Both the position numbers and the translations under genes were made by a program. A stretch of 64,000 nt of DNA from Leishmania donovani (lineage: Eukaryota > Euglenozoa > Kinetoplastea > Trypanosomatida > Trypanosomatidae). The notes beneath the pieces were generated by a model. That model did not search any database, was not told the origin of the DNA, and worked only from the letters and a program-made list of their open reading frames with translations. The stretch lies in contig NC_018243.1 of NCBI RefSeq assembly GCF_000227135.1, positions 272,923 through 336,922 of the forward strand, given 5' to 3'. Numbering within the stretch: position 1 is the stretch's first letter; each line of letters begins with the position of its first letter. Shown here piece by piece: positions 21,238-29,959 of the stretch.

Positions 21238-22611
21238 TCATAGATCGCCGTCCTCAGCCACATCTGGAGATGAATGCTGCGGCGGTGGTTGCGGACGATC
21301 GTATGCATTATCGCTATTCACGTTGCCACCACTACCACGCCCGCCGTCAGTCAGCAAACCCCAGTCGGCCAGCTGCTCGTGAACGGCAGTCATGAGCGAC
21401 ATCGGCGAAGTCCCCGGTGGCACATCCTGGCCCAGCTCCCAGATCATTATCCCAGACAAGTTAGCAGCGCGTGTCAGTTGCATCTTGCGCTTCACATCGT
21501 CGTAGCCGGTGAAACTGTACCCGTCATACTCGCTCAATGCCCGCAGCTCCGCTCCTCCCTCGACCCATGTTGGGTGGTTCTTGCTAGCCCATTCTTGGAT
21601 GAAGAGCCAGAGGCGGTCGTACGCCTCAGGCTGCAGTCGCCTGTCCTCTCGATGACGGCCGTAGAAGGGGATACCAAGAGTGAGCTTGCGGCGGTGGTCC
21701 TGCTCGGTGCGCGGCCGCCGGTGCATCTGCCCAAGGCGCCTGTTGTATGCAGCCTCGTTAAAGAGCCCGATTGTCTCCTCGCTGAGCACCGAGGCAGCGT
21801 ACTCGACCGAGCTGTGTGGTCCGGTCCCGACAACGTGGTCGTACGCCATCAAGTGTACATAGTCGAGCGAGTGAAGCACACGAGCGGACTGCAGTACGGC
21901 TGCCATAGATGGGTGGGGATGGAGGGCCATGGACAAGGCAGCGCCCCGGACTCGGGTGCGGTGGCGCCGCTCACCAATCGGTCCAGCTGCGTGTTCGCCG
22001 CCTGCAGCAGCCGCATAGCCCAGGGAAGACCGGAGCTCCATCAGGAAGCGGCCAAAGTTCAGCCACTCCGTCATTGTTTGCGGGTACTCCCAGTTGAAGT
22101 CTATGCCGTCGAGTTTTCGCGCCAGCAGCACCGCGTTCACCTCCTCTATGAACGCTTGTCGCTGCACCGTGTCCCCAACGAGGTCCGCAAACCCGGCGCT
22201 GCGGCCACCACCGCCGATGCAGAGCATCAGTTTCACACCGTGCAGGTCTGCCAGCCGGCGGATGCGGGCCCACTCGTCGCCCGATGGCAGTCGGTCCTCT
22301 ACGTGGATGAGACGCAACGTTGCGGGGTCCACCTCGGCACTGAAAAAGATAAGATGCGTTAACCCTGCTTTGAAGAAGGCCTCGTAGTTGAACGTGCCCC
22401 GACGGTACTCGGGCAAGTACCCGAAGACAGTAAAGAGCGGGGAAGGAGAAGCCGCTGTTATCGGGGTGTTGTGCCTGCTGCTGATGGCGGTATCGCGCGC
22501 AGCTGCAGGAGCAGCAGCGGCTATAGTCGAGCTCAGTAGAGCGCTCAGGCAGCTGGAGTGCAGCACTGCTACAAGACACGCCAGCTGCAGAAGTGCGCTC
22601 CTCTGCACCAT
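21238..22611 (-). CDS. CHT1: Secreted GH18 chitinase
   Basis: The product is 457 residues, the length I recall for Leishmania chitinase. These glycoside hydrolase family 18 enzymes cleave beta-1,4 N-acetylglucosamine polymers and are thought to help promastigotes escape the chitinous peritrophic matrix of the sand fly. A hydrophobic signal peptide (MVQRSALLQLACLVAVLHSS) begins at the ATG at 22,611; the longer open frame upstream starts with GTG and was trimmed. The family barrel follows: the FGYLPEYRRG first strand, LMLCIGGGG (the SxGG-type strand), and the catalytic strand DGIDFNWEYP near residue 175. The general acid Glu is present, but the usual third Asp of DxxDxDxE is Asn. Late barrel features include YDHVVGTG, LGIPFYGRH and GIMIWELGQD. 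A secreted or flagellar-pocket route is inferred from the signal peptide. Confidence 0.92.
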   Translation of the reverse strand: MVQRSALLQLACLVAVLHSSCLSALLSSTIAAAAPAAARDTAISSRHNTPITAASPSPLFTVFGYLPEYRRGTFNYEAFFKAGLTHLIFFSAEVDPATLRLIHVEDRLPSGDEWARIRRLADLHGVKLMLCIGGGGRSAGFADLVGDTVQRQAFIEEVNAVLLARKLDGIDFNWEYPQTMTEWLNFGRFLMELRSSLGYAAAAGGEHAAGPIGERRHRTRVRGAALSMALHPHPSMAAVLQSARVLHSLDYVHLMAYDHVVGTGPHSSVEYAASVLSEETIGLFNEAAYNRRLGQMHRRPRTEQDHRRKLTLGIPFYGRHREDRRLQPEAYDRLWLFIQEWASKNHPTWVEGGAELRALSEYDGYSFTGYDDVKRKMQLTRAANLSGIMIWELGQDVPPGTSPMSLMTAVHEQLADWGLLTDGGRGSGGNVNSDNAYDRPQPPPQHSSPDVAEDGDL

Positions 22612-23731
22612 CGGCTTGAGAGGCACCGCAGACGGGCGGCGCTGACGCAAATCCGTGAGGGAAGAAGACGGCGAAGGACGGCAGACGAGTGCATAAGTGC
22701 GCGTGGGTGGTGATGCGGTGGCGTGCGTGCGCGTCTGTAATCTCTTGGAACGAGGAGATGGCCGTGCAACAACAATAAAACGAAGAGGAGGTAAGTGGCA
22801 CACAGAAAGAGAAGGAGATGCAAAGGGGCGTGGAGGCGTTGGTCCTCTCCGGAGTGCGCAGAGACATCGAAACTAGAGGGGGCGGCCAGCTCCTCATCAT
22901 TCAAGGCGAGAACCTGCGGGCGAAGGACCAGAAAGAAAGCGCGCACGCGTAGCCGCCCACCCACATGAGCTAAAGCGGGGGGACGCGACGACTCGGACGG
23001 TGAGGCTTTGCGTTCGCGCGCGCGCATACCTTTATGCGTGCGTATCTGTGGTACGTCTGTCTTGTCACTCTCTTCTCGTGTGGTGCACGACGCGTCGATG
23101 ATTACGTAATCATTGCTAGCGCTCCAGCATGCGCAACTGCAGTGGCTGCTAGCAACGGCTGTGAGTGAGTCGTGATCAGCAATACGTCTCGCACAGCCCA
23201 AAGGGTGAGCGAGAGAGAGAGCGCGCGAAGAAGAGACTGACCCTTAACTTCACCGCGTCCGGCAGCCGTCGGCGCCGCAACAATAATCTCCACCACCATC
23301 AGCAACGTCGGTGCCACCGCAACAAGAGTGTAAGCGACAAGACCCCCCAAACCACCGGCACCACCACCCCCAACCCATCGCCCCGCAGGCACGCATGGAG
23401 AGGAAGCAAGGCCCAAGAGCAACTGCCCATGTGCGTACCAAGTCTCTGTGTGCCACCCCTCCTGCAGAGCCGGCAGCATCACTCGGCACTTTCAGAAACG
23501 ATAAAAAACTGAAGAGCGGCAAAGAGCCACATCCACGAGCTGAGAGTGGCGTATGCCTCTTCACTAGAAGGTTGTTCACTTCTTGAGCAGCATCCCCCTC
23601 TTTCTCCGCATCCCTCCTGTCTTGCGCCTCGGCTTCCCACCACTTCTCGAAGCGAGGAGAATGCATTCCTGGGTCGCTGCCGAGAATCGTCCTCTGTCCC
23701 GTCCCCCTCGCAGAGTCCTCGCACATTTGCG
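22612..23731. other. Intergenic region upstream of chitinase
   Basis: No gene is supported. It holds the chitinase 5' leader, with minus-strand pyrimidine-rich blocks around 22,650-22,690 and 23,200-23,235 that could guide trans-splicing. The rest is the 3'UTR of the transporter gene. A CACCAC-rich patch lies near 23,290-23,380. Confidence 0.55.
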
Positions 23732-25984
23732 CTACAACGACATCACGTAGCTCAACCCGATGGAGGCCCACATCACCATGGACAAGATGCAGAGGATGTA
23801 CTGGAAGAAGAGCATCTTTGCCCACTGGTACGTCATAAACTTGTATGCGTTGAACAGCAGCGTGCTGTTGATCGCGGTCGGCGCCGCCAGCTCCACCATG
23901 AGCACCATGATGAGCGTCTTGTCCAGCGAGCCCCGACCACCGAAGAGAAACGGCATTTTGTCGATGAGAAAGATGAGGAGGAAGAAGCTGAGCGTCGGGG
24001 AGATGAGCATGCGGAAGATGATGATGCCCCACACAAATGTAGGCCGGATGCCTTTGAGAGACAGGGTGCGCTGCACGCCGTCAATGAAAGTGCCCTTCTT
24101 GGCGCCGTCGCCCTCCTCGTCGGTGCCCTCGTTCATCGGCGCCGCGGAGGCAGCATTGGCGCCGCCGGGCATCATCGACGCAGGCAGACGCCCACGCTGC
24201 ATCAACGTTTGAAGCGAGAAGGACTCGTGCGAGTCGAACACCATGTCGGTGTGCTGTGCATCATACCACCTGGCGTACGCCAAATCCTCGCCAAGCAGCT
24301 GCCACTCCTCGGGGAGCAGTGGGTATTCCGTGTTTTGCTCAGCGTTTCGGAGGCGCACCTCCGCCGGCCCAGCCGCGTTGGCCGAGGAAGAGCCGGCAAG
24401 GTTTGCGCCGAGCAGCAGCAGCGACGACGGGATTGAGCCCTCGCCGATCAGCCTGATGGCGTCCATCACCATCGACAGCGGCCAATGCTCAAACAGCCTG
24501 CGCACGGGCGGAATGATGCCGATGAAGATGCCCAGCACTACGGAGAGAAAGGGCGGGCTTGTCATGAGCTTCTTAACGAGCACCCAGGAGGCGCGCCCGA
24601 GCTGCTGCACCTTCTCTGACGCGGACTTCTTCCTGATGGCCTTCACCTCGCTCTCGTACTTGAAGCGGACGAAGCCGGTGGCGGCCCAGTCGTACGGCAA
24701 CTGCACCGCTGTCGCCATCGCGAATGCGCGCTCGCCAGCCGCGGTGGGGCTCCTGGTAGCGGGTGTGCCAAGTATCTTGAACGTCACCTCAGCGGCACCA
24801 CGCTTGCCACTGGTGCGGGCGAAGCTTCTCGTCGTCTGCGTGAAGGAGTTCTGGAGTGACGTGATCAGGTCAAAGGAGTACGTTGCGGAGTGCGCGTGGC
24901 GGTCTGCGCGGCTACTGAAAGCATCCGTGTTGGCGACGCAGCCAGCCTCCAGCGGACTTGTGCTGTCGCTGCAGCTAGTGCTGCTAGACGATGGATCCGA
25001 GGCGGCGAGGTAGAGCTGGGTGAAGCGGTTCACCTGACACTCCAGACGGCTGGCCTGCCCCGCCTCGCTGTCACAGCCATCGACCTCGACGTCCTCCACG
25101 AGGTCCTCATGGCTCTCCAGCACTTGGTTGACGGGCAGAGAGAGAGTCTGCGTCGTGGCATCGCATCGAGCCATCATCCGCTTGTGCTTGAGCATAATTT
25201 CGCGAATCAGCCGCTGCTTCTTGACCGCCTTCTGCCCCGCCTCGACAAAGGCCGGGCACGCAGACCAGAGGTAAAGCATGTAGCTGATGCTGAACACAAA
25301 AATATAGGCAGCGCTGTGCGCCATGTCGATGAACGAGATGGAGCTCGCGACATTCGACATGAGCGACAGAGGCAGCGTGACACCGTTCTGCGTAGAGCAG
25401 CCGACCCACGCGGCGTACCTGTACCCGGCACAGTCCTCCTGCCGCTCGTCCGGCGCCTCCAACGCATTTACAATCTCGCTCCCAGTGACGCCGACCTCCC
25501 GAAAGTGTTCGCTCAGCACCACGACGACGTACGGGACGCTCTTCTTTTTCTTTTTCTTCTTGGTACCAGGCTCCTTAGTAGTGGGCGATGACGACGGCGA
25601 GCAGTGGGCTTCGGCGCCTTCGTCCGTCACATGATCGTAGAGGAGGTCGAGCCTCACGTCCTTGCGCAGCTCCTCGGGAATACCCGAGTACTTGGGGTCC
25701 GGCCGGAAGAACAGCACGTCGAGAACAACGCCCCACAAGAGGCCAGACGCGATCGAGATCAACGAAAACAAAATGAGAATGCTGCACCGAAAAAGTACTT
25801 CGAGGTCGATCGATTTGGCCGTGTTCGACAGGGTGAGGGATGTGAGGAGGAGCGCGGAGATCAGGAAGGAAAAGTTGTGCAGCGTTATCGTGCTGCTCGG
25901 TATCAAGTTTGTCGTGAACACACCGACGAGCACCGCCACGATCACCTTGCTGACGGCAATAAAGGTCACGCCTAAAATGTCCAT
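23732..25984 (-). CDS. Auxin-efflux-carrier-type (AEC/PIN-like) membrane transporter
   Basis: A polytopic membrane protein of 750 residues with the architecture of the auxin efflux carrier superfamily: an N-terminal bundle of hydrophobic helices, a long polar loop, and a C-terminal bundle. Residues 1-90 hold three helices (IVAVLVGVFTTNLIP, FLISALLLTSLTL, ILILFSLISIASGLLWGVVL). A further pair follows a lysine-rich stretch of consecutive Lys near residue 145. The C-terminal half has FLSVVLGIFIGIIPPVRRLF, then GEGSIPSSLLLLGANLAG, FRMLISPTLSFFLLIF and a last helix ending at the stop. The IPxxLLLLGxNL signature and the ELAAPTAINSTLL helix are typical of AEC members such as yeast YNL095C-type proteins. 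The substrate is unknown; plant auxin transport should not be assumed. The start is an ATG immediately preceding the first helix. Confidence 0.85.
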   Translation of the reverse strand: MDILGVTFIAVSKVIVAVLVGVFTTNLIPSSTITLHNFSFLISALLLTSLTLSNTAKSIDLEVLFRCSILILFSLISIASGLLWGVVLDVLFFRPDPKYSGIPEELRKDVRLDLLYDHVTDEGAEAHCSPSSSPTTKEPGTKKKKKKKSVPYVVVVLSEHFREVGVTGSEIVNALEAPDERQEDCAGYRYAAWVGCSTQNGVTLPLSLMSNVASSISFIDMAHSAAYIFVFSISYMLYLWSACPAFVEAGQKAVKKQRLIREIMLKHKRMMARCDATTQTLSLPVNQVLESHEDLVEDVEVDGCDSEAGQASRLECQVNRFTQLYLAASDPSSSSTSCSDSTSPLEAGCVANTDAFSSRADRHAHSATYSFDLITSLQNSFTQTTRSFARTSGKRGAAEVTFKILGTPATRSPTAAGERAFAMATAVQLPYDWAATGFVRFKYESEVKAIRKKSASEKVQQLGRASWVLVKKLMTSPPFLSVVLGIFIGIIPPVRRLFEHWPLSMVMDAIRLIGEGSIPSSLLLLGANLAGSSSANAAGPAEVRLRNAEQNTEYPLLPEEWQLLGEDLAYARWYDAQHTDMVFDSHESFSLQTLMQRGRLPASMMPGGANAASAAPMNEGTDEEGDGAKKGTFIDGVQRTLSLKGIRPTFVWGIIIFRMLISPTLSFFLLIFLIDKMPFLFGGRGSLDKTLIMVLMVELAAPTAINSTLLFNAYKFMTYQWAKMLFFQYILCILSMVMWASIGLSYVMSL

Positions 25985-27349
25985 CTTTGCGGCGCCCGAC
26001 TTTCGTTGGCGGGGGAGAGAAGGGGTGGCGGGGAGGGGGGGTCAACAAGGAAAAGTATGAAAGCAAATAATTTGTGTGTATTCTCTGCAGTGCACACGTG
26101 TCTGTACGTATATATATATATGTGGGTGGGTGGGTGTGCGCCTCCGTGCAAGCGAGAGAACAGCTCGCTCTCCCTTTTGGGGCCTTCCGCTCGTCCACTG
26201 CCTCGGCCCCGTTCTTTTTTGTCCTTCGGGCTGCCCGATGGGGAAGGAGGGGTGGTGAGCCGGAGGTGGTGCGCCAAAATGCGCCAACGCAGGCAAATAG
26301 TCGGGCGCACGTGTCCGCGTAGCCGAATCCGCTCGTGAGCCGCTGAGTAGACGCCTTCCTATATGCACAGGAGGGGTGTGAGAAAGCAGGGTAGGTCGCT
26401 AGCAGCGCGAAGGGCGCGTTACCCTGTTCGATAGAAACGCGTCACGGCAATCGCCAAGCAAAGAAGAAAATGCCCCACGGCTACAGGCGGGTGTGATGGG
26501 AGTGAGTGCGATGGCCTCCCACGCGTGGGCCGAGGCATTCAGAGTGCGACTGCTGCCGCCCGCAACAGAGATCCGATGTGCGCACCAGCGCACGCTGCTA
26601 CGCCGGGATGATAGGCGGTAAAGCAACAATATAGAAGAGAGGGAGAGGTGTGCCGCTGCGAAGAGGAGGGGGAAGGGGGAGGGGGGGAGGCAACGCCGTG
26701 GCGACACCATCCAGCAGTGTAAAAACAAGAGACGGGGAGGACAGAGGAAGTATGCAATATAGCAGACAGCCTCATTTAGCGGTGCAGCGATATCCAGTAG
26801 CACAGCAAGGGAAGGCAGTACGGGGGAGGGGTTGGGGAGGGGGGGTCATACGGATGGTTGCACGCTGCCGCATGACCTCAGCAATTACCACCCGACTCAT
26901 CTCTCCCCGCCCTTCAAGCTCACCGTCAAATCCAAATCTCCACTCGGAATCGCTCCCTGCCGCTCTCGTGGTATCTCTTTCTCTCTGAGGCACACACATA
27001 CACCTATGCACACGTGCATGTGCGCACGCAGCTCTTCCAACATGAATGACAAAAGAGGAAGCGCACAGACACGTTCTCCTCCTAGAAGCGACACCAAAGG
27101 AGTAAGACATAGAGTCGATAGAGCGCGAATGAGAACCTGGCAGACACGCAGAGAGGGAGGAGACACCGAGCAGAAATGGCTGCACTGCAGCCGGAATCGA
27201 AAAAGGCGGATGTTGGTGGAAAAGGCTCCGTGTGCGTAGGAGATGCAGAATGGATACGCACCTTACTCATCTCCTACTCCACCAACCCCACTCCCGCACT
27301 GAGGCACGTGCACACACACACACACACACATATGCGCCTCGGCACCTCC
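25985..27349. other. Intergenic region
   Basis: About 1.4 kb between the methyltransferase stop and the transporter start, with no supportable gene. A (TA)n run lies near 26,107-26,122. Minus-strand pyrimidine-rich tracts are near 26,010-26,045 and 26,640-26,695. A (CA)n run of about 20 bases is at 27,309-27,330. Confidence 0.6.
27309..27330 (+). repeat. (CA)n microsatellite
   Basis: A pure CA run lies about 20 bases downstream of the methyltransferase stop codon, within its 3'UTR. Confidence 0.75.
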
Positions 27350-29155
27350 TCAGTGGTCATCAAGATCGCTGCGCTGACTTGCCGAGAGTGCTGTTCCGGT
27401 TATGCGGCGCAACCACGCTCCCCAGCCTTGGCTACGACTCTTGCGCAGCATCGCTTCCTGCACCTCCTGGTGCCTCGCCGCAAGGATCGCGGGGTGGCCG
27501 GCAGGCAGGTACGCCTCTATCCCGTACGTCTGCTCCGGGTTCAGCACGCTGAAGTTGGACGCGCTCACCTCACGCGTGATGTCGAACTGCACGCGGTCTG
27601 CGCCGTAATGCCGAATGTGCTCCCGTAGCACATCCTGAAACTCCTCCACCTTGGCGACGCTGCCGATATTCGCCTTGCCACGCGTGGCGGTATCCTGGAA
27701 TGTCATGAGGATCGTGCAGGGCGACGTCACGCAGTGCACCAGCACCACTGGCCGCCCTGCAAACGCCATGCGCCAGTTCTGCACCATGTTGAAGACAAAC
27801 CCAGCATCCTTGTTCGGGAGAGTGACGGCGATACAACCGTTGTTGCTCATGATGCGGCGGATGTTACTGATGAACTCCAGGCGGCCGTATTGTGTGCTTA
27901 GCCGCCCCGCACCGTCCATCGCATCAATCAGCACCAACTCGTATGGCTTGACCTCGCTGTCGGTCGTGTTGCCGTAGGCTGTCATGACGGCCTGGCGTCG
28001 CACGTACTCGACAGGGTCGTCGACGTGCACCGTGAGGTTGCTCGACTCCTGAAAACCCAGAAACCGCTTGCACAGCCGCACCAGTGTGCCATCCTTCTCC
28101 ACCACATGCACGTTGAAATTCGGGTAGCACGTGCTTAGCCACCGTGGCATCTCGCCCGAGTGCATACCGAGTACCAGCGTCTCGACGGGTACCTGCTTTA
28201 CAAAAGAGAAGCGCCGCGGCAAGATCGTTTGGGTGGCGTCGCGCAGGATGTGCACAGGCCCGAGGGTCAGCATGAGCTTGCGCGCGTACTCCCCCTCGAG
28301 GTGGCCGGCGTAGGGGACGCAGTTGTTCTGTGTCGTTACGCCTTTGCACTTGATCATGCCATGTATCACCTCCTCGCCTTGGCCAGGCATAAACTGGAGG
28401 TAGTCCGTAGCTGGCGTAACCTTCTCTACTTCCGCTGTGGTCGGTATAGATGCAGTGCCCGATGAGGCGGCGGACGCAGCCGAACAAGTCGCCGCCACCT
28501 CGCTGGAGCTCATCATCGACTTCTCGCTCGAGTCGCTGCTGCTACTCACCTGCTTCGACCCCTTCGGCCAGGACCCTTGATACTCCGTCGAAGAGGCCGC
28601 AGCTGAGCTACCCTGTGCCGGGACGTAGTGCACGCTGCGGTAGTAGACGTCGTCGCGCAGCGTGGGGGAGAACTCAGAGAGTTCGAGGCAGACAACGTCC
28701 ACCTCGCCAGAGGGATTAGCCGCAGACGGCCGCTCGTGCAACTCGCTCGCCTCGCTGAAGAGCAGCTGCGGGCGGCGCATCGCCTCTTCCTGCCCTTTGT
28801 TCACCGACTGCGGCAGGAACAAGTTGCTCGCAACGTCCTCGACATCTGCTGCACGGCCGGCGGCAGCGGAAACGCCGGCCTCGCCGGGGTTGGCAAGGCC
28901 CCAGAACACGTTGTGCGACGACTCGAACGGGACGCGCTGAACTAGGCGGCGCCGCGCCAGCTGCTCCTGGCGTGGCCGGACGTAGTGCTCCGTCACCTGC
29001 CATGCCAAGTACGAGAAGAATACGCCGGAGGCGAGCAGCACGTACGGGGAGGCAAAGCCCTTGTCCAGCTGCGCAAAGAAGAACCCGGAGACGCGGTTGA
29101 CGTGCAGCCGCCGCGCGCGCTTCCCTACGAGAAACTGATTCGACGGCGGTGGCAT
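27350..29155 (-). CDS. Membrane-anchored spermidine-synthase-like methyltransferase
   Basis: A 601-residue protein. An amphipathic or transmembrane segment at about residues 37-53 (YVLLASGVFFSYLAWQV) follows a basic N-terminus (KRARRLHVNR), so it may be anchored in the mitochondrial membrane or ER. A Ser-rich linker spans about 150-270. The C-terminal half is a Rossmann-fold domain of the spermidine synthase / METTL13-like type: VETLVLGMHSGEMPRWL (motif I, near 322), an acidic residue after strand 2 (VHVVEKD), HVDDPVEYV, and YELVLIDAMDGAG near 408. The GGGDG loop and the putrescine-binding pattern of true spermidine synthase are not seen, so aminopropyl transfer is unlikely and protein methylation is a better guess. 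The ATG at 29,155 is the first in frame; the longer open frame begins with GTG and reads through (CA)n repeats. Confidence 0.75.
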   Translation of the reverse strand: MPPPSNQFLVGKRARRLHVNRVSGFFFAQLDKGFASPYVLLASGVFFSYLAWQVTEHYVRPRQEQLARRRLVQRVPFESSHNVFWGLANPGEAGVSAAAGRAADVEDVASNLFLPQSVNKGQEEAMRRPQLLFSEASELHERPSAANPSGEVDVVCLELSEFSPTLRDDVYYRSVHYVPAQGSSAAASSTEYQGSWPKGSKQVSSSSDSSEKSMMSSSEVAATCSAASAASSGTASIPTTAEVEKVTPATDYLQFMPGQGEEVIHGMIKCKGVTTQNNCVPYAGHLEGEYARKLMLTLGPVHILRDATQTILPRRFSFVKQVPVETLVLGMHSGEMPRWLSTCYPNFNVHVVEKDGTLVRLCKRFLGFQESSNLTVHVDDPVEYVRRQAVMTAYGNTTDSEVKPYELVLIDAMDGAGRLSTQYGRLEFISNIRRIMSNNGCIAVTLPNKDAGFVFNMVQNWRMAFAGRPVVLVHCVTSPCTILMTFQDTATRGKANIGSVAKVEEFQDVLREHIRHYGADRVQFDITREVSASNFSVLNPEQTYGIEAYLPAGHPAILAARHQEVQEAMLRKSRSQGWGAWLRRITGTALSASQRSDLDDH

Positions 29156-29959
29156 GTGCAATGGTTGGCACGTGTGTGGTTGCGTGTGTGTGTGTGTGTG
29201 CGCGCGTGTGCTGTGTGCACCGCCTTTCTCGCTGTCGTGGAAGGCAGGGCAGAGAGTGGGACGATAGGGGGTGGTGCAAGGGAAGACATCGCAATAGAAT
29301 GGATGAAGGGCGCTCGCGGCACGCCATCGAGGCATGCCTTCCGTAAAGGCACACACACACACACACACGCAGGCCCTCTCAGCGTTCACACCCGGTACAG
29401 TGCCGAAAGTTCGCGGCGGGAGGGAGGGAGCGCAGCGGGGACACACTCAAGGCAAGAAAAGGCCTTCTCGAGCGAGAAAAGAGCCATGAGACGGCACTTC
29501 ACTTTGTGTGCGTGGTTTAGGGGAGGGGGCGGGGCGGATTTTTTTCTTCGCGCAGCCAACGGCAGTCTAGCAGAGCCGGCATGGAGGTAAGCGAGGCACC
29601 CCGCTTAAACAGACAAGGAGAGGTATTCCCTGATGTATGTGTGTGCATGTGTGTACGCATGTGTGATGTATAGAAAAGATGGAGGTATGGCGCTCTCAGT
29701 GGAGCGCCTCAATGCGTGGCGATTTTGATAAAACGGCGACCGCAGACGACAGCGCGAGCGAGGTCCGTGGAGAAGACACCGAGGGCAGCGTCGGCTTCAT
29801 ACACTGATGCGCGCGTCAGGTCACGCACACGGCATACACGTGGCCACCCTTCCCACACACGCTAGAGAGCGCTTAACTCTACTCAGGAGAACCGAGAGCT
29901 TGCACCAAGCAGCCCCACCGCTACCACCACCGCCACAGGCGCACACGTAGCCTCTCATC
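29156..29959. other. Intergenic region
   Basis: About 0.8 kb with (GT)n at 29,183-29,203, (CA)n at about 29,350-29,370 and a purine-rich block near 29,410-29,430. No gene is supported. Confidence 0.6.

Noticed and set aside
22612..22803. N-terminal extension of chitinase
   Set aside because: It opens with GTG and would bury the signal peptide 64 residues inside the protein; the ATG at 22,611 gives the expected secreted form.
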